Source of the DNA: Ancylobacter sp. IITR112
GTDB taxonomy: Bacteria; Pseudomonadota; Alphaproteobacteria; Rhizobiales; Xanthobacteraceae
Assembly: GCF_041415945.1 (NCBI RefSeq)
Contig: NZ_JBGCUS010000002.1
Location: 62,001-126,000 of the forward strand
Length of the DNA: 64,000 nucleotides
Direction: 5' to 3'
The translations under genes and the position numbers were made by a program. The notes under the pieces are model-generated. The model ran no database searches and was not told the DNA's origin. It saw nothing but the letters and a program-made list of their open reading frames with translations. Shown here one piece after another: positions 43,435-52,240 of the stretch (position 1 is its first letter; each line of letters begins with the position of its first letter).

Positions 43435-44523
43435 CTAGTGGCGCGTGATTGAGCCTGTTGCCTCAGCCAAATCCGCTTGGCCCGGCATATAAGGATCTGC
43501 GAGTGCCGCATCAGGACGGCTCACCTCCGCATTTCGCGACGTCATTTTCGAGAAGCGATCCGGACCAATGTCTTTCAGCATTTTGCGAAAGCTCGTGTGC
43601 ATCCCTCCGTCAGCGTAGCTCATCGGCATCTGGGGGCTTGCTGCGGCTATCTGCGCCACTCGCTCGTCATCGCGCATCCGCTTTTCGGCGACGAGCGAGT
43701 TCAGCGATGGCTCGACCTCATACGCCGGACACGGTGCCAACGGATCGAACGCCGACGAAGGATCCTTAGTCCTGGCGCCAAACACGTAGCGACGCCCACA
43801 AGCAGCGATCGTAGGTGGCTGCCTGATCACATCGAACTGATCGACCCCCTCTTTCAAATTGAGCCAAAATTGAAAGTTGGGGTCATTGCGAAACAAAGCA
43901 AGGTTTTGTGGCGTCATCCGAAACGGAAGAGCTTGCACTTGGAAACTCGTCTGTCCACCACTAAACGCCTCGCGAGCAAGGGCGTAGATCTCCCCAACGC
44001 CGTTGTCGGTGAGCGCGAAGCAACCGGACGAGGTGCAAGCCCCATGCACCATAAGGGCAGATCCCTGGTAGCCCAGAGCTTTCTCAAGCTCGTTAGGGTA
44101 CCCAAGATTGAAAGACAAATAGTATTGTGATTGCGAGTTCATTTGGGACGGAGTGACCGTGTAGAAACCCTCTGGCGCCTGTCGGTCTCCTTCTCGTTTC
44201 TTGGGACCAAGCCTTCCTGACCAGCGGCACATCGGATAGGTCTTCAAAAGGGCGTACTGGCCGCTGCGATCGCGTTTCCAAACCTCGAGTTCGCTCTCGC
44301 GCTTATAGATTCTAATCAGGATCGGATCCGAAGGCGTCATGCCTTTCTCATTCATCTGGGCGACCAGCTTCGCCGGCAGCGGCTGAAGATGCCGGTCATC
44401 AAGATCAACGCTGGAACATGCAGCCAGTGCAAGCGAAAACACGACCAAGATCAGGATCGTGCTCAGCTTTGTCCCGCATGGTATTCGGATAGAAACGGTT
44501 CTGGTGGGAGATTGATATATCAT
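43435..44523 (-). CDS. L,D-transpeptidase (YafK-like), probable lipoprotein
   Basis: A 362-residue protein with a lipoprotein-type signal ending LALAACSS (Cys36) and a YkuD-type L,D-transpeptidase domain: ILIRIYKRESELEVWKRD, CRWSGRLGPKKREGDRQAPE, then GFYTVTPSQMN and the catalytic block MVHGACTSSGCFALTDNG with His160 and Cys168. It most resembles the YafK subgroup, which acts on peptidoglycan-linked proteins or crosslinks. The C-terminal 110 residues are a low-complexity extension. Its presence in a metal region may reflect envelope maintenance; no operon partner is visible. Confidence 0.85.
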   Translation of the reverse strand: MIYQSPTRTVSIRIPCGTKLSTILILVVFSLALAACSSVDLDDRHLQPLPAKLVAQMNEKGMTPSDPILIRIYKRESELEVWKRDRSGQYALLKTYPMCRWSGRLGPKKREGDRQAPEGFYTVTPSQMNSQSQYYLSFNLGYPNELEKALGYQGSALMVHGACTSSGCFALTDNGVGEIYALAREAFSGGQTSFQVQALPFRMTPQNLALFRNDPNFQFWLNLKEGVDQFDVIRQPPTIAACGRRYVFGARTKDPSSAFDPLAPCPAYEVEPSLNSLVAEKRMRDDERVAQIAAASPQMPMSYADGGMHTSFRKMLKDIGPDRFSKMTSRNAEVSRPDAALADPYMPGQADLAEATGSITRH

Positions 44524-44894
44524 TTAGCTGCTATCCGTTGATGAAATGAGTGAAGCCTGCAAGCGGCGGGATTGTCTCGGCCAGTGGACGCCCATCGTGT
44601 CGCCCACGCCGGCCGACATCGCCGCTTCCAAGGGGTGCCCGGAACCGATCAGGGCGCCGCGATGACGCCAAGCTCACGGGAGCCAATCGCCCTCGTGGCC
44701 GGTGCCCGCAAGGCGATGATCGTAGTCTGAAGGCTGGGAATGGAGCTGATAGTTCGTTGCTCACGTTCGACCCTTCCCATCATATTGGAGGACGGAACGC
44801 GTCGGCCGTCGATAGCCACTCGATCGGCTCTGCTCGCGCGCGAGCGGACACGCTCAGTCGCCCTGCTCAGTCGCTCAATGCGACGGCGATGGCG
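44524..44894. other. 371-bp gap
   Basis: Open frames in this stretch are Arg/Pro-rich on both strands and look like GC-rich shadow frames rather than genes. No repeat or RNA gene is recognised. Confidence 0.45.
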
Positions 44895-45263
44895 TCAACC
44901 GATGTGAATGGGCCTAGGAGGGTAAGGGTCGGGTGGGAGGACCATGCCGTGGAGTAGCGGGCTGTGCACAGCAAAGGAGGCCGTCCGCTGGAGGGCCAGC
45001 GCCTGCGCCTCCTGAGGCAGCGCCGCCAGGACAGAAGGGACGCAAAGCGCTGCGCAAGCCGCTCCCTTCATGCCATGATCACCGTCGTTGGCACAGCCCT
45101 GGCAGCCATCATCGGCGGAAACACCCACGGCAGCCGTCACCACCCTCTTGGCGGCCACGTCGCTCGCGTGAGCCATAGACAAGTTCATCCCCGCAGTTAC
45201 GAGAACCGCGAGAAGCAATACGAGAACCCGTCGGAGCGACCAACACCTCATAGTAGGCAGCAT
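44895..45263 (-). CDS. Small exported Cys/His-containing protein
   Basis: A 122-residue exported protein: signal peptide LVLLLAVLVTAGMNLSMAHA, then DDGCQGCANDGDHGMKGAAC and AALCVPSVLAALP, a Cys/His/Met pattern like those of the other small exported proteins here. The C-terminal part (AVHSPLLHGMVLPPDPYPPR) ends with the x-P-P-x-P motif also found in DUF2946-type proteins. A role in periplasmic copper handling is an inference. Confidence 0.6.
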   Translation of the reverse strand: MLPTMRCWSLRRVLVLLLAVLVTAGMNLSMAHASDVAAKRVVTAAVGVSADDGCQGCANDGDHGMKGAACAALCVPSVLAALPQEAQALALQRTASFAVHSPLLHGMVLPPDPYPPRPIHIG

Positions 45264-45386
45264 TGCGCCGAACTGTGCCTAAAACAAGCCGAACCCGTGG
45301 CCTCCGCTCCGAACGTCGCGCAGGGCAAAGCGCGCTCGGCCTATCATCCGGAGAACAAATATTTGATGAGGGCGGCTATGTTAATG

Positions 45387-45749
45387 TCAGCCGATCACCG
45401 CAGCGTTGTCTGCACATGAGAGAGCCGTGTCCTCTAGATAGAAGGTGCCCGACTTCTTCGTCACAGCAAACGACCTCTCAAGACCGCTGTGCAGCGTGAC
45501 GGTGATGAAACCGGAGCCTATCCGGTAGTGACCATCGTTTTTCCAGAGGCCATCATAGGTATATTGGCCCTTTGCGCCGAAGTAGAACTTGGCCCCAGCT
45601 TTTGTCGTGCAGGTCTTGCCCTGCACGGTTCGCGTGATTTCGGCGATGCTGACCGCGCTCACTGGTGAGCGTGCAGCAGCTTGGCTAGCCGGGATAATGA
45701 AAGCAAGCGCGGCGATACCCGCGAAGGCGTCAAAGTGAGCGTGTTTCAT
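45387..45749 (-). CDS. Exported hypothetical protein
   Basis: A 120-residue protein with a signal-like N-terminus (FAGIAALAFIIPASQAAA) and a compact beta-rich domain (GKTCTTKAGAKFYFGAKGQY, TYDGLWKNDGHYRIGSGFIT). Two Cys (TCTTK and ALSCADN) could form a disulfide. The tandem YDGLW/HYRIG pattern is seen in small periplasmic proteins, but I cannot name the family. Confidence 0.6.
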   Translation of the reverse strand: MKHAHFDAFAGIAALAFIIPASQAAARSPVSAVSIAEITRTVQGKTCTTKAGAKFYFGAKGQYTYDGLWKNDGHYRIGSGFITVTLHSGLERSFAVTKKSGTFYLEDTALSCADNAAVIG

Positions 45750-46199
45750 CGTTTCCTCCTTGGTGGGTATTGCCCGCCATTCTATGTTTCAAGGCATATT
45801 CTATCATTTCGTCTTCGCCGGCTTTCCAACATACGTGCCCTTGCCGCGCTGCAAGACTGGAAAGCAAATAAAAGACAGCCGATTGCCTCCTCTCCGTTTG
45901 CGAATTCGGCAGTATCAAGGTTACCACAAAGACGTGGGGTTCGCCTTATCAACTCGCAATGGACGCGGGGCACTGTCGAGCGTCTCGTTAAGCGACGCTG
46001 TGCTGCAACTCGCCAGCACGTTGATATTCGACCTTGCCGGGCATCGTATTGCGCCGAGGTACGAGAGCGATGGGATCGTGATATGGCCGCATTGCCCGGG
46101 CACTGAGGTTGCGGCGACTACGAGGCAGATCAACACCTCCATCATGTCGCAATTCGGACGATACTGTCCCTTGGCGATTCGGTTAAAATCCGCAGGGTC
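45750..46199. other. 450-bp gap
   Basis: No gene is firmly supported. A minus-strand frame starting near 46146 (MMEVLICLVVAATSVPGQCG) has a signal-like beginning, but the rest is not convincing and no ribosome-binding site precedes it. Confidence 0.4.
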
Positions 46200-46586
46200 A
46201 TGATGCGTTCGGGCAGGCATAAACCAATGATGGCTCGCGCGATCCGCGCCCTATTTGTTCTCATGCTTGTGATGACGGGTGCGGCACCACATGGCCGCAA
46301 CGCATTCGAAACTGCAGCGCCAGGAAATGGGCAGACCGCGTCTCTGGCTTCCGATCTCGGGGTGACGGCCTGTGTCGATGGTTCCACCCGCGACTGCGGT
46401 TCATCAACCGATCATGAACGAGTGCCATCCGATTGCTCTCTTGCGACTTGCTTCCTGATCCTGCCCCGCCTCTCCGCCGGCACCGCAACAACCGATAGTA
46501 GCGTTCGGCTTATGTCTCGCCTTCGGGATGCTGTCGCTGACGGACGTATTCGCGAACGCCTGGAGCGACCACCCCGTACCGCCTGA
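46200..46586 (+). CDS. Small exported hypothetical protein
   Basis: A 128-residue protein with a signal helix (AIRALFVLMLVMTGAAPHG) and scattered Cys (ACVDGSTRDCGSS, PSDCSLATCFLILPRL). The DCSLATCF pair parallels the Cys pairs of the neighbouring small exported proteins but without the CC. Met1, Met2 and Met10 are all possible starts. Function unknown. Confidence 0.45.
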   Translation: MMRSGRHKPMMARAIRALFVLMLVMTGAAPHGRNAFETAAPGNGQTASLASDLGVTACVDGSTRDCGSSTDHERVPSDCSLATCFLILPRLSAGTATTDSSVRLMSRLRDAVADGRIRERLERPPRTA

Positions 46587-46774
46587 TTCATCGAGGATGG
46601 ACGGCACGCTCACGCTATCCGGCGTGAGGATTTGCCTGTCGTCCGCTTCTTCTGACGGCCTGTCTGCGTCGGCCGCGCCGTCTCAATCCGCTTATAAATT
46701 GGCAAACTTTGGCTGCTGCGCGCGCCAGGTCGGCACGACCGGCTGTGGCGCGACACCAGCGACATGGCGTGAAC

Positions 46775-47461
46775 ATGGACTATCATTCTCCGATTTCCCT
46801 TCGCACCAACGGACACGAGCAAAGCTCACTGCTCGATCTCCTCGAGGGTCGCGCCGCGGACCTTCTGGCAAGGCGTCTAAGAATACCGAAAGCTAAAGAC
46901 CTGGAGGTTTCCGCCGCCGCAATGCCGCCTGTCCTGATCCTCATCACAGGTCGCCTGACGGTTTATGCGTCGACACACAAGGGGGTCGACGTATTCATGA
47001 CCGATCTTGAGCCTGGCGAGATCGTCGGCGAGGCCCCCGCATTCGGGAACGACGAGTTCCCGCTGCTTGTCCGAGCGTCCGAGGAATCGCAGGCTTGGGC
47101 GATTGATCAACGACGTTTTGTACGCGCTCTGACGACGCATACGGATTTCTCAATGGCAGTGATGCACGCGATGTGCCGGCGCGTGTGCCGCCTACATCAG
47201 CGGCTGGTCGACCAGGTGAGTCTACCAATGCGGGATCGCTTGAAGGCTGAGTTGCTGCGCATGGCTGTGACCGAGCCAGACGGCGCGTTGGTCATCACCT
47301 GGATGCCGACTCACGAGGAATTGGCGCTCCGAATCGCCACGCAGCGTGAGGCAGTGACGAAGGAACTGGCGAAACTCGCGCGGACCGGGGTTTTGGTGCG
47401 AAATGGGCGAAGCATCCGCATTCCGAGCTTGCCGCGCTTTGTCGCCCATATGGTAGATTAA
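46775..47461 (+). CDS. Crp/Fnr-family transcriptional regulator
   Basis: A 228-residue regulator with an N-terminal cyclic-nucleotide-binding-type beta barrel (VLILITGRLTVYASTHKGVD, DLEPGEIVGEAPAFGNDEFP), a long dimerisation helix and a C-terminal winged helix (MPTHEELALRIATQREAVTK, ELAKLARTGVLVRNGRSIRI). It lacks an N-terminal Cys cluster, so it is not an Fe-S oxygen sensor of Fnr type; its two Cys are in the dimer helix (MCRRVCRL). ATG 46775 was chosen over the upstream Arg-rich extension. It ends at a strong terminator and may control the copper genes on either side. Confidence 0.85.
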   Translation: MDYHSPISLRTNGHEQSSLLDLLEGRAADLLARRLRIPKAKDLEVSAAAMPPVLILITGRLTVYASTHKGVDVFMTDLEPGEIVGEAPAFGNDEFPLLVRASEESQAWAIDQRRFVRALTTHTDFSMAVMHAMCRRVCRLHQRLVDQVSLPMRDRLKAELLRMAVTEPDGALVITWMPTHEELALRIATQREAVTKELAKLARTGVLVRNGRSIRIPSLPRFVAHMVD

Positions 47462-47467
47462 ATTGGA

Positions 47468-47492
47468 ACCGCGCCCGCCAAACGGGCGCGGT
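47468..47492 (+). terminator. Rho-independent-type terminator after the Crp-family gene
   Basis: A perfect 10-bp GC-rich stem (accgcgcccg at 47468-47477, cgggcgcggt at 47483-47492) with a 5-base loop, 6 bp after the stop codon, followed by CTTGGTCT. The T tract is weak. Confidence 0.7.
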
Positions 47493-47535
47493 CTTGGTCT
47501 CTGGCGACATGTGGATGTCGTCGATCCGATTGAAA

Positions 47536-47754
47536 TTACGGCTTCGAAGAATCGGGAGCCGATGTGCCATCCTGAACGGAAGGGGTTATTGTGGATGGCG
47601 TCGGCCCTGTCGGAAAGGAACCTCGCTGCACGTCACGGAATTCGTGCTGGTCTCGCGATTGGGAACTTAGATTAGGTGGATAATAATCTGCCAAAATCGG
47701 GCCAGACATCGTGCCGAATAATACGATAGCCGTAATTATAGTCTTTAAGTGCAT
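47536..47754 (-). CDS. Small exported hypothetical protein
   Basis: A 72-residue protein with a clear signal peptide (MHLKTIITAIVLFGTMSGPI, then LADYYPP) and a Pro/Ser/Thr-rich mature part. Met9 of the longer frame (47754) is the likely start. No family recognised. Its upstream region carries a hairpin at 47816-47837. Confidence 0.5.
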   Translation of the reverse strand: MHLKTIITAIVLFGTMSGPILADYYPPNLSSQSRDQHEFRDVQRGSFPTGPTPSTITPSVQDGTSAPDSSKP

Positions 47755-47815
47755 GTTTCTTCTCCGTATGAGCTCCAATCGAGCCGATCTAACATTTATA
47801 AAAAATGAGAAAGCG

Positions 47816-47837
47816 CGAGGTGGAAAACTCCACCTCG
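47816..47837 (-). promoter_or_regulatory. Hairpin upstream of the small exported protein gene
   Basis: A 9-bp inverted repeat (cgaggtgga / tccacctcg) with a 4-base loop. On the minus strand it is followed by CGCTTTCTCATTTTTTATAA, so it looks like a terminator or attenuator, although no gene is seen ending there on that strand. It lies 62 bp before the start at 47754. Confidence 0.4.
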
Positions 47838-48020
47838 GAAATGACTAGCTTGTGATTAGTATGTGAATGAACGGACGCGATGTGCGGCCCACAGACCGCA
47901 ATGGTACGCGTACCAAATCCCTATCACGCCGTTGCATTCTAGCGGCACGTTCGCGCGTTCGTTCTTTATGCCTTCCACGTGCCTTGACATCCCTGCCGAG
48001 TCACCTATCCCTGGGTCGCT

Positions 48021-48452
48021 ATGCTTCGACGGTTGCGCCATATCATTATACTACTGACCGCGCTCACCTTCTCGGTGTCGAGCGTAGGCTGGAGTGTGGC
48101 CAGCGTCGTGCTCGGTGGGATGTCAGGAAATGGGCATCATTCCACAGTCGGATTAGCGGCAACGGAGCCAGGCGATCAGAAAGCCGTCGGCACCGCGCAT
48201 CAGCATTCATCGAGCGCACATCACGCAACATGCGAGGCATCCGGCGGGATTGAATGCAAGTCCGAGCCGCAGGAGAGCGGAGCAACGAACTCCTGCTGCG
48301 CAGCAGCCTGCCATACCGCAATGCTGGCTAGCCATTACGTTGCGACTGTTGTCGCCTTAGCGCGTGCCATCGAGCACCCGCCTCTGGAAGTCGGCGTAAA
48401 GGAAGCCTCAGTCGTGCGCTTTAAGCGCCCGCCGAGATCTGCTGACGCCTAA
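48021..48452 (+). CDS. Small exported His/Cys-rich protein
   Basis: A 143-residue exported protein: signal helix IIILLTALTFSVSSVGWSVA, a His-rich linker (GTAHQHSSSAHHATCEA), then TNSCCAAACHTAMLASH with a CC-x-x-x-C-H cluster. The pattern parallels the protein at 37121 (HALCCSSACASC), so the two are probably related. The first gene of the run that leads to the TolC-type gene and the second multicopper oxidase. Likely periplasmic metal binding; unproven. Confidence 0.6.
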   Translation: MLRRLRHIIILLTALTFSVSSVGWSVASVVLGGMSGNGHHSTVGLAATEPGDQKAVGTAHQHSSSAHHATCEASGGIECKSEPQESGATNSCCAAACHTAMLASHYVATVVALARAIEHPPLEVGVKEASVVRFKRPPRSADA

Positions 48453-48629
48453 TCGTCGGCTAACTCCCTTCGCGATCTGCGGCCGCCAACGGATTAAATC
48501 CGTCGCCGTTCCGCTCCCGGGAATCTGCCGACACCTTCGCCGCTGCGCTTCCCGCAGCCGCTGAAGGTCGCCGATTGACGCCGCGCGGCTCCGCCGCTCC
48601 GGCTGGCTTGGCCAATTCCGAGGATTTTC

Positions 48630-48848
48630 ATGAAGTCTGTTTTGCTGATGGCCGCCGCCGTCATCCTGTCCGCGTGTTCCGGACCGCCCGCCATTGAGTC
48701 GGCCGCCAATCCGTCCGACGCGGGCTCGCCGGTGCCCACCCTTCGCTATGTCCCGGTTACCGCAGGGACTGTCGATTACCGACCTGTCGACCCGAAACCA
48801 TGGACCGAGCGCAACGAGCGTGTCGCCCCCAAAACGGGAGGCGAATGA
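48630..48848 (+). CDS. Small lipoprotein
   Basis: A 72-residue lipoprotein with signal MKSVLLMAAAVILSACSG (lipobox LSAC, Cys16) and a Pro-rich mature part (TLRYVPVTAGTVDYRPVDPK). Its TGA overlaps the start of the TolC-type gene (ATGATG), so the two are coupled. Similar short lipoproteins precede tolC-type genes in copper loci. No known motif beyond the lipobox. Confidence 0.65.
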   Translation: MKSVLLMAAAVILSACSGPPAIESAANPSDAGSPVPTLRYVPVTAGTVDYRPVDPKPWTERNERVAPKTGGE

Positions 48849-50314
48849 TGGCGCTTCAGATCGATACCCCGCTGAAGGGATTTCCCACATGGCCCTGGAA
48901 GCGGTTCGTCGCGATTGCTGCCCTCGCTGCGGCGCTGGGCGGCTGCGCGACGTTCACGCCAGATGGCGGCATGGGCCCAGTCTCAAGCCACGTAGGTACT
49001 GCGATCGGCATGGAGACGGTAAAGATCGCCTCTCCGGCCGATTCCGCGGTAGTTGAAGGCCGCGTTAAGGCACTCTTGACCCGCCCCTTGACAGCCGACG
49101 GCGCCGTACAGCTCGCGCTCATCAATAACCGAGGTCTTCAGGCGGAATACAACGCCCTCGGGATTTCCGAGGCAGCCTTTGTCGAGGCCAGCTTGCCGCC
49201 AAACCCAGTCATCGGCGTCGAGCGCCTGGCGACTGGCGGCGAACTCGAGATCGAGCGACGCGTCATTGCCAATATCCTGGCGCTCCTCACGCTTCCGGCA
49301 CGCAGCGAGATCGCGAAGACACAGTTCGAAGTCGCTCGGCAGAAGGCGATCGAAGCCACATTCCGCACCGCTGCGGACACACGGCGCGCCTATTATCGCG
49401 CAGTCGCGGCGCGGCAGACCGTTTCATTCCTCGAGCAGGCGAGGATTTCGGCGGATGCCGCTGCCGACCTCACGCGCAAGCTTGGCGAGACCGGCGCAGC
49501 CAAGAAGCTCGATCAGGCGCGGGCCGGAGCCTTCTACGCCGAAGTGTCCAATGAGCTCGCCCAAGCGCGTATGAATGCGGGCACCGACCGCGAAGCGCTG
49601 ACCCGGATGCTCGGCCTGTGGGGTGCCGATATCGAGTACAAGCTGCCCGGACAACTCCCGAGCATGCCTCGTATCCAGACGGCGCAACAGGTTGAGGTCG
49701 ATGCCGTTCGAAAGCGGGTGGATCTGATCGCGGCGAGACTGGAGCTCGATGCTATGGCGAAGACCCTCGGTCTTACCGAGGCGACCCGTTTTGTGTCGAT
49801 GCTCGATGGTGGCTGGCGCGGCAACTATCAACGGGTGAGCGAAGACGGAGTGCGTGAAAGCGCTTCGCCAAGCGGCTTCGAGCTCGAAATCCAGATCCCG
49901 ATCTTTGACGGCGGCGAAGTCAATGTTCGCCGTTCGCGCGAGACCTACATGGAGGCCGTCAACCGCCTCATGGAAAAGGCGATCAATGTTCGCTCCGAAG
50001 CCCGAGCGGCCTATCTGACCTATCGCGGCAGCTATGACATAGCTCGCCAGTATCAGAACAGCATCCTGCCTCTGCGACGGACGATCAATGAGCAGGCGCT
50101 GCTCGAATACAACGGCATGTTGATCGATGTCTTCGAACTTCTGACGACAGCGCAAGAGAGCATCAACAGCAATGTCGCGGCGATTGCCGCCAAGCGCGAC
50201 TTTTTCATCGCAACCGTCGACTTTCAGACCGCGATTATTGGTGGAGGCGGCTCGTCCGGCTCCGCCGGCGAGGCCCCTGTTGTCGCTTCGGCCGCCGAAG
50301 GCGGCGGGCACTGA
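48845..50314 (+). CDS. TolC-family outer-membrane efflux lipoprotein
   Basis: A 489-residue TolC-type protein. It has a lipobox (AALGGCATF, Cys34) and the two long helical hairpin repeats of outer-membrane efflux proteins: AVQLALINNRGLQAEYNALG, then ASLPPNPVIGVERLA, and in the second half RSRETYMEAVNRLMEKAINV with YRGSYDIARQYQNSILPLRR. It should form the outer-membrane channel for a tripartite pump, with CusAB encoded on the other strand at 37.6-42.2 kb as the obvious candidate. It is coupled to the small lipoprotein upstream and 19 bp ahead of the multicopper oxidase. Confidence 0.9.
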   Translation: MMALQIDTPLKGFPTWPWKRFVAIAALAAALGGCATFTPDGGMGPVSSHVGTAIGMETVKIASPADSAVVEGRVKALLTRPLTADGAVQLALINNRGLQAEYNALGISEAAFVEASLPPNPVIGVERLATGGELEIERRVIANILALLTLPARSEIAKTQFEVARQKAIEATFRTAADTRRAYYRAVAARQTVSFLEQARISADAAADLTRKLGETGAAKKLDQARAGAFYAEVSNELAQARMNAGTDREALTRMLGLWGADIEYKLPGQLPSMPRIQTAQQVEVDAVRKRVDLIAARLELDAMAKTLGLTEATRFVSMLDGGWRGNYQRVSEDGVRESASPSGFELEIQIPIFDGGEVNVRRSRETYMEAVNRLMEKAINVRSEARAAYLTYRGSYDIARQYQNSILPLRRTINEQALLEYNGMLIDVFELLTTAQESINSNVAAIAAKRDFFIATVDFQTAIIGGGGSSGSAGEAPVVASAAEGGGH

Positions 50315-50333
50315 TCCGAGAAAGGTGAACATC

Positions 50334-51731
50334 ATGACGGTCTCCCGTCGGAATTTCCTCGGTGCCTCCGGTGTGGCGGCGCTGATCAGCGCGAGCGCGG
50401 TCTCGGGCCGCGTCCAGGCGGCATCGATCCCCGAGGCTGCAACCATGAAAGAAGCGACCATGCAACCGCCCCTCGTCCCGACGAGTGGCCCGGATTACCA
50501 GCCGGTCGTTACCCTCAATGGCTGGACGCTGCCATGGCGGATGAACGGTGACTGGAAGGAGTTTCATCTCGTCGCCGAGCCGGTGGTACGCGAGTTTGCC
50601 CCCGGGATGGTCGGCCATCTCTGGGGATACAACGGTCAATCGCCGGGACCAACCATCGAGGCCGTCGAGGGCGACAAGGTCCGGATTTTTGTCACCAACA
50701 AGTTGCCAGAGCACACCACCATCCATTGGCACGGTCAGTTGTTGCCATGCGGTATGGACGGTGTGGGCGGGCTTACCCAGCCGCACATCAAGCCGGGCAA
50801 AACCTTCGTCTACGAGTTCCAGCTGCAGAAGAGCGGCACCTTCATGTATCACCCGCACGCCGATGAAATGGTCCAGATGGCCATGGGCATGATGGGCTTC
50901 TTCGTGGTGCATCCGAAGGATCCGGCCTTCCGCCGGGTCGACCGCGACTTCGTCTTCCTGATGGCCGCCTATGACATCGATCCCGGCTCCTATTTGCCGA
51001 AGGTCGCGGAGATGACCGACTTCAACATGTGGACCTGGAACAGCCGGGTCTTCCCGGGCATCGATCACATCGTTGCCGGCAAGGGGGACAAAGTTCGCAT
51101 CCGCTTCGGCAACCTGACGATGACCAACCACCCCATCCATATGCATGGCTACGACTTCAAGGTGTCGTGCACCGATGGCGGCTGGGTGCCGGAGGGGGCG
51201 GCGTGGCCCGAAGTTACGATCGACTGCGCTGTCGGCCAGATGCGCGCTTTCGACTTCGTTGCAGACGCGCCTGGCGACTGGGCGATCCACTGCCACAAGT
51301 CGCACCATACCATGAACGCCATGGGCCACGATGTGCGCAACTTCATTGGCGTCGACAAGAAAGAGTTCGCCAAGAAGGTCCGCAAGCTCGTGCCCGACTA
51401 TATGCCGATGGGCTCGGCCGGCATGGCGGACATGGGTGAGATGGAGATGCCGCTACCCGACAATACCCTACCGATGATGACGGGCTTCGCTCAGTTCGGC
51501 GCGGTCGAGATGGGCGGCATGTTCTCGGTCGTGAAGGTGCGCGAGGGCCTCGCCGCCAACGACTACAAGGATCCGGGCTGGTTCAAGCACCCGGAAGGAA
51601 CGGTTGCCTTCGAGTGGAAGGGCGAGCCGAAAAAGGCCGAACGGGCACCGTCGCCGGCGTTCGACAAGACCAGAACTGCCGAGTTCAACGTGGTGAAACC
51701 CGGCGCCAAATCCCCTCACGACAATCATTGA
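50334..51731 (+). CDS. Multicopper oxidase (second copy)
   Basis: A 465-residue periplasmic copper oxidase with a Tat signal (SRRNFLGASGVAALISASAV). Ligand motifs: TTIHWHGQ (His131, His133), MYHPHADE (His173, His175), NHPIHMHGYDF and the C-terminal HCHKSHHTMNAMGH. It has a Met-rich C-terminal segment (MPMGSAGMADMGEMEMP). It differs clearly from the copy at 35526-37019 and belongs to another branch. It is the second gene of the run tolC-oxidase-cupredoxin-cusF, each separated by only 13-25 bp. Confidence 0.92.
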   Translation: MTVSRRNFLGASGVAALISASAVSGRVQAASIPEAATMKEATMQPPLVPTSGPDYQPVVTLNGWTLPWRMNGDWKEFHLVAEPVVREFAPGMVGHLWGYNGQSPGPTIEAVEGDKVRIFVTNKLPEHTTIHWHGQLLPCGMDGVGGLTQPHIKPGKTFVYEFQLQKSGTFMYHPHADEMVQMAMGMMGFFVVHPKDPAFRRVDRDFVFLMAAYDIDPGSYLPKVAEMTDFNMWTWNSRVFPGIDHIVAGKGDKVRIRFGNLTMTNHPIHMHGYDFKVSCTDGGWVPEGAAWPEVTIDCAVGQMRAFDFVADAPGDWAIHCHKSHHTMNAMGHDVRNFIGVDKKEFAKKVRKLVPDYMPMGSAGMADMGEMEMPLPDNTLPMMTGFAQFGAVEMGGMFSVVKVREGLAANDYKDPGWFKHPEGTVAFEWKGEPKKAERAPSPAFDKTRTAEFNVVKPGAKSPHDNH

Positions 51732-51744
51732 AAAGGAATCCTGT

Positions 51745-52215
51745 ATGCCGACAAGAATTTTGCTTACCGCTCTCGCGGCCCTGTCGCTGTCGACCGCCGC
51801 TCTGGCGGACGCCGGCCACTCTCATGGTGAAGAACGCGCCTATGGGGTACCCGGCGATCCGGCCAAGCCCGGACGCGTCATCCAGGTCACCATGCGCGAG
51901 ACGGACGGAAAAATGGAATTCGTCCCGAGCCGTCTCGAAATCCGCAAAGGGGAGCAGGTCAAGTTCATGCTCCGCAACAATGGTGAGATGGACCACGAAG
52001 TTGTCCTCGCGACGCTGGAAGAGAACATGAAGCACGCGGTGGAGATGGCGAAGAACCCCGACATGGAGCACGACGATCCCAACGCCAAGCGCCTTGCGCC
52101 GAAGAAAACCGGAGAAATCGTATGGAGGTTCACCAAGGCTGGTGAGTTTGACTTTTCCTGCCTGATCCCAGGCCACCGGGAAGCCGGCATGTTCGGCAAA
52201 ATCATCGTCAAGTGA
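51745..52215 (+). CDS. Cupredoxin-like periplasmic copper protein
   Basis: A 156-residue exported cupredoxin. After the signal peptide (to Ala21) and a short GHSHGEE stretch, the blue-copper ligands are visible: His84 in MDHEVVL, Cys139 in FSCLIPGHREAGM, His144 and Met149. An acidic/Met/His loop (EENMKHAVEMAKNPDMEHDD) is inserted between the ligands. It may carry electrons or copper for the oxidase encoded 13 bp upstream. Confidence 0.9.
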   Translation: MPTRILLTALAALSLSTAALADAGHSHGEERAYGVPGDPAKPGRVIQVTMRETDGKMEFVPSRLEIRKGEQVKFMLRNNGEMDHEVVLATLEENMKHAVEMAKNPDMEHDDPNAKRLAPKKTGEIVWRFTKAGEFDFSCLIPGHREAGMFGKIIVK

Positions 52216-52240
52216 CCGAGTTAAGCGAAGGAACAGAGTG

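Noticed and set aside
44550..44957. Plus-strand frame in the 44.5-44.9 kb gap
   Set aside because: Arg/Pro/Ser-rich, overlaps the next minus-strand gene and has no plausible start or family.
48489..48503. Inverted repeat acggatt-a-aatccgt
   Set aside because: Seven-base arms in an intergenic region of GC-rich DNA can arise by chance, and no regulator or consistent position supports it.
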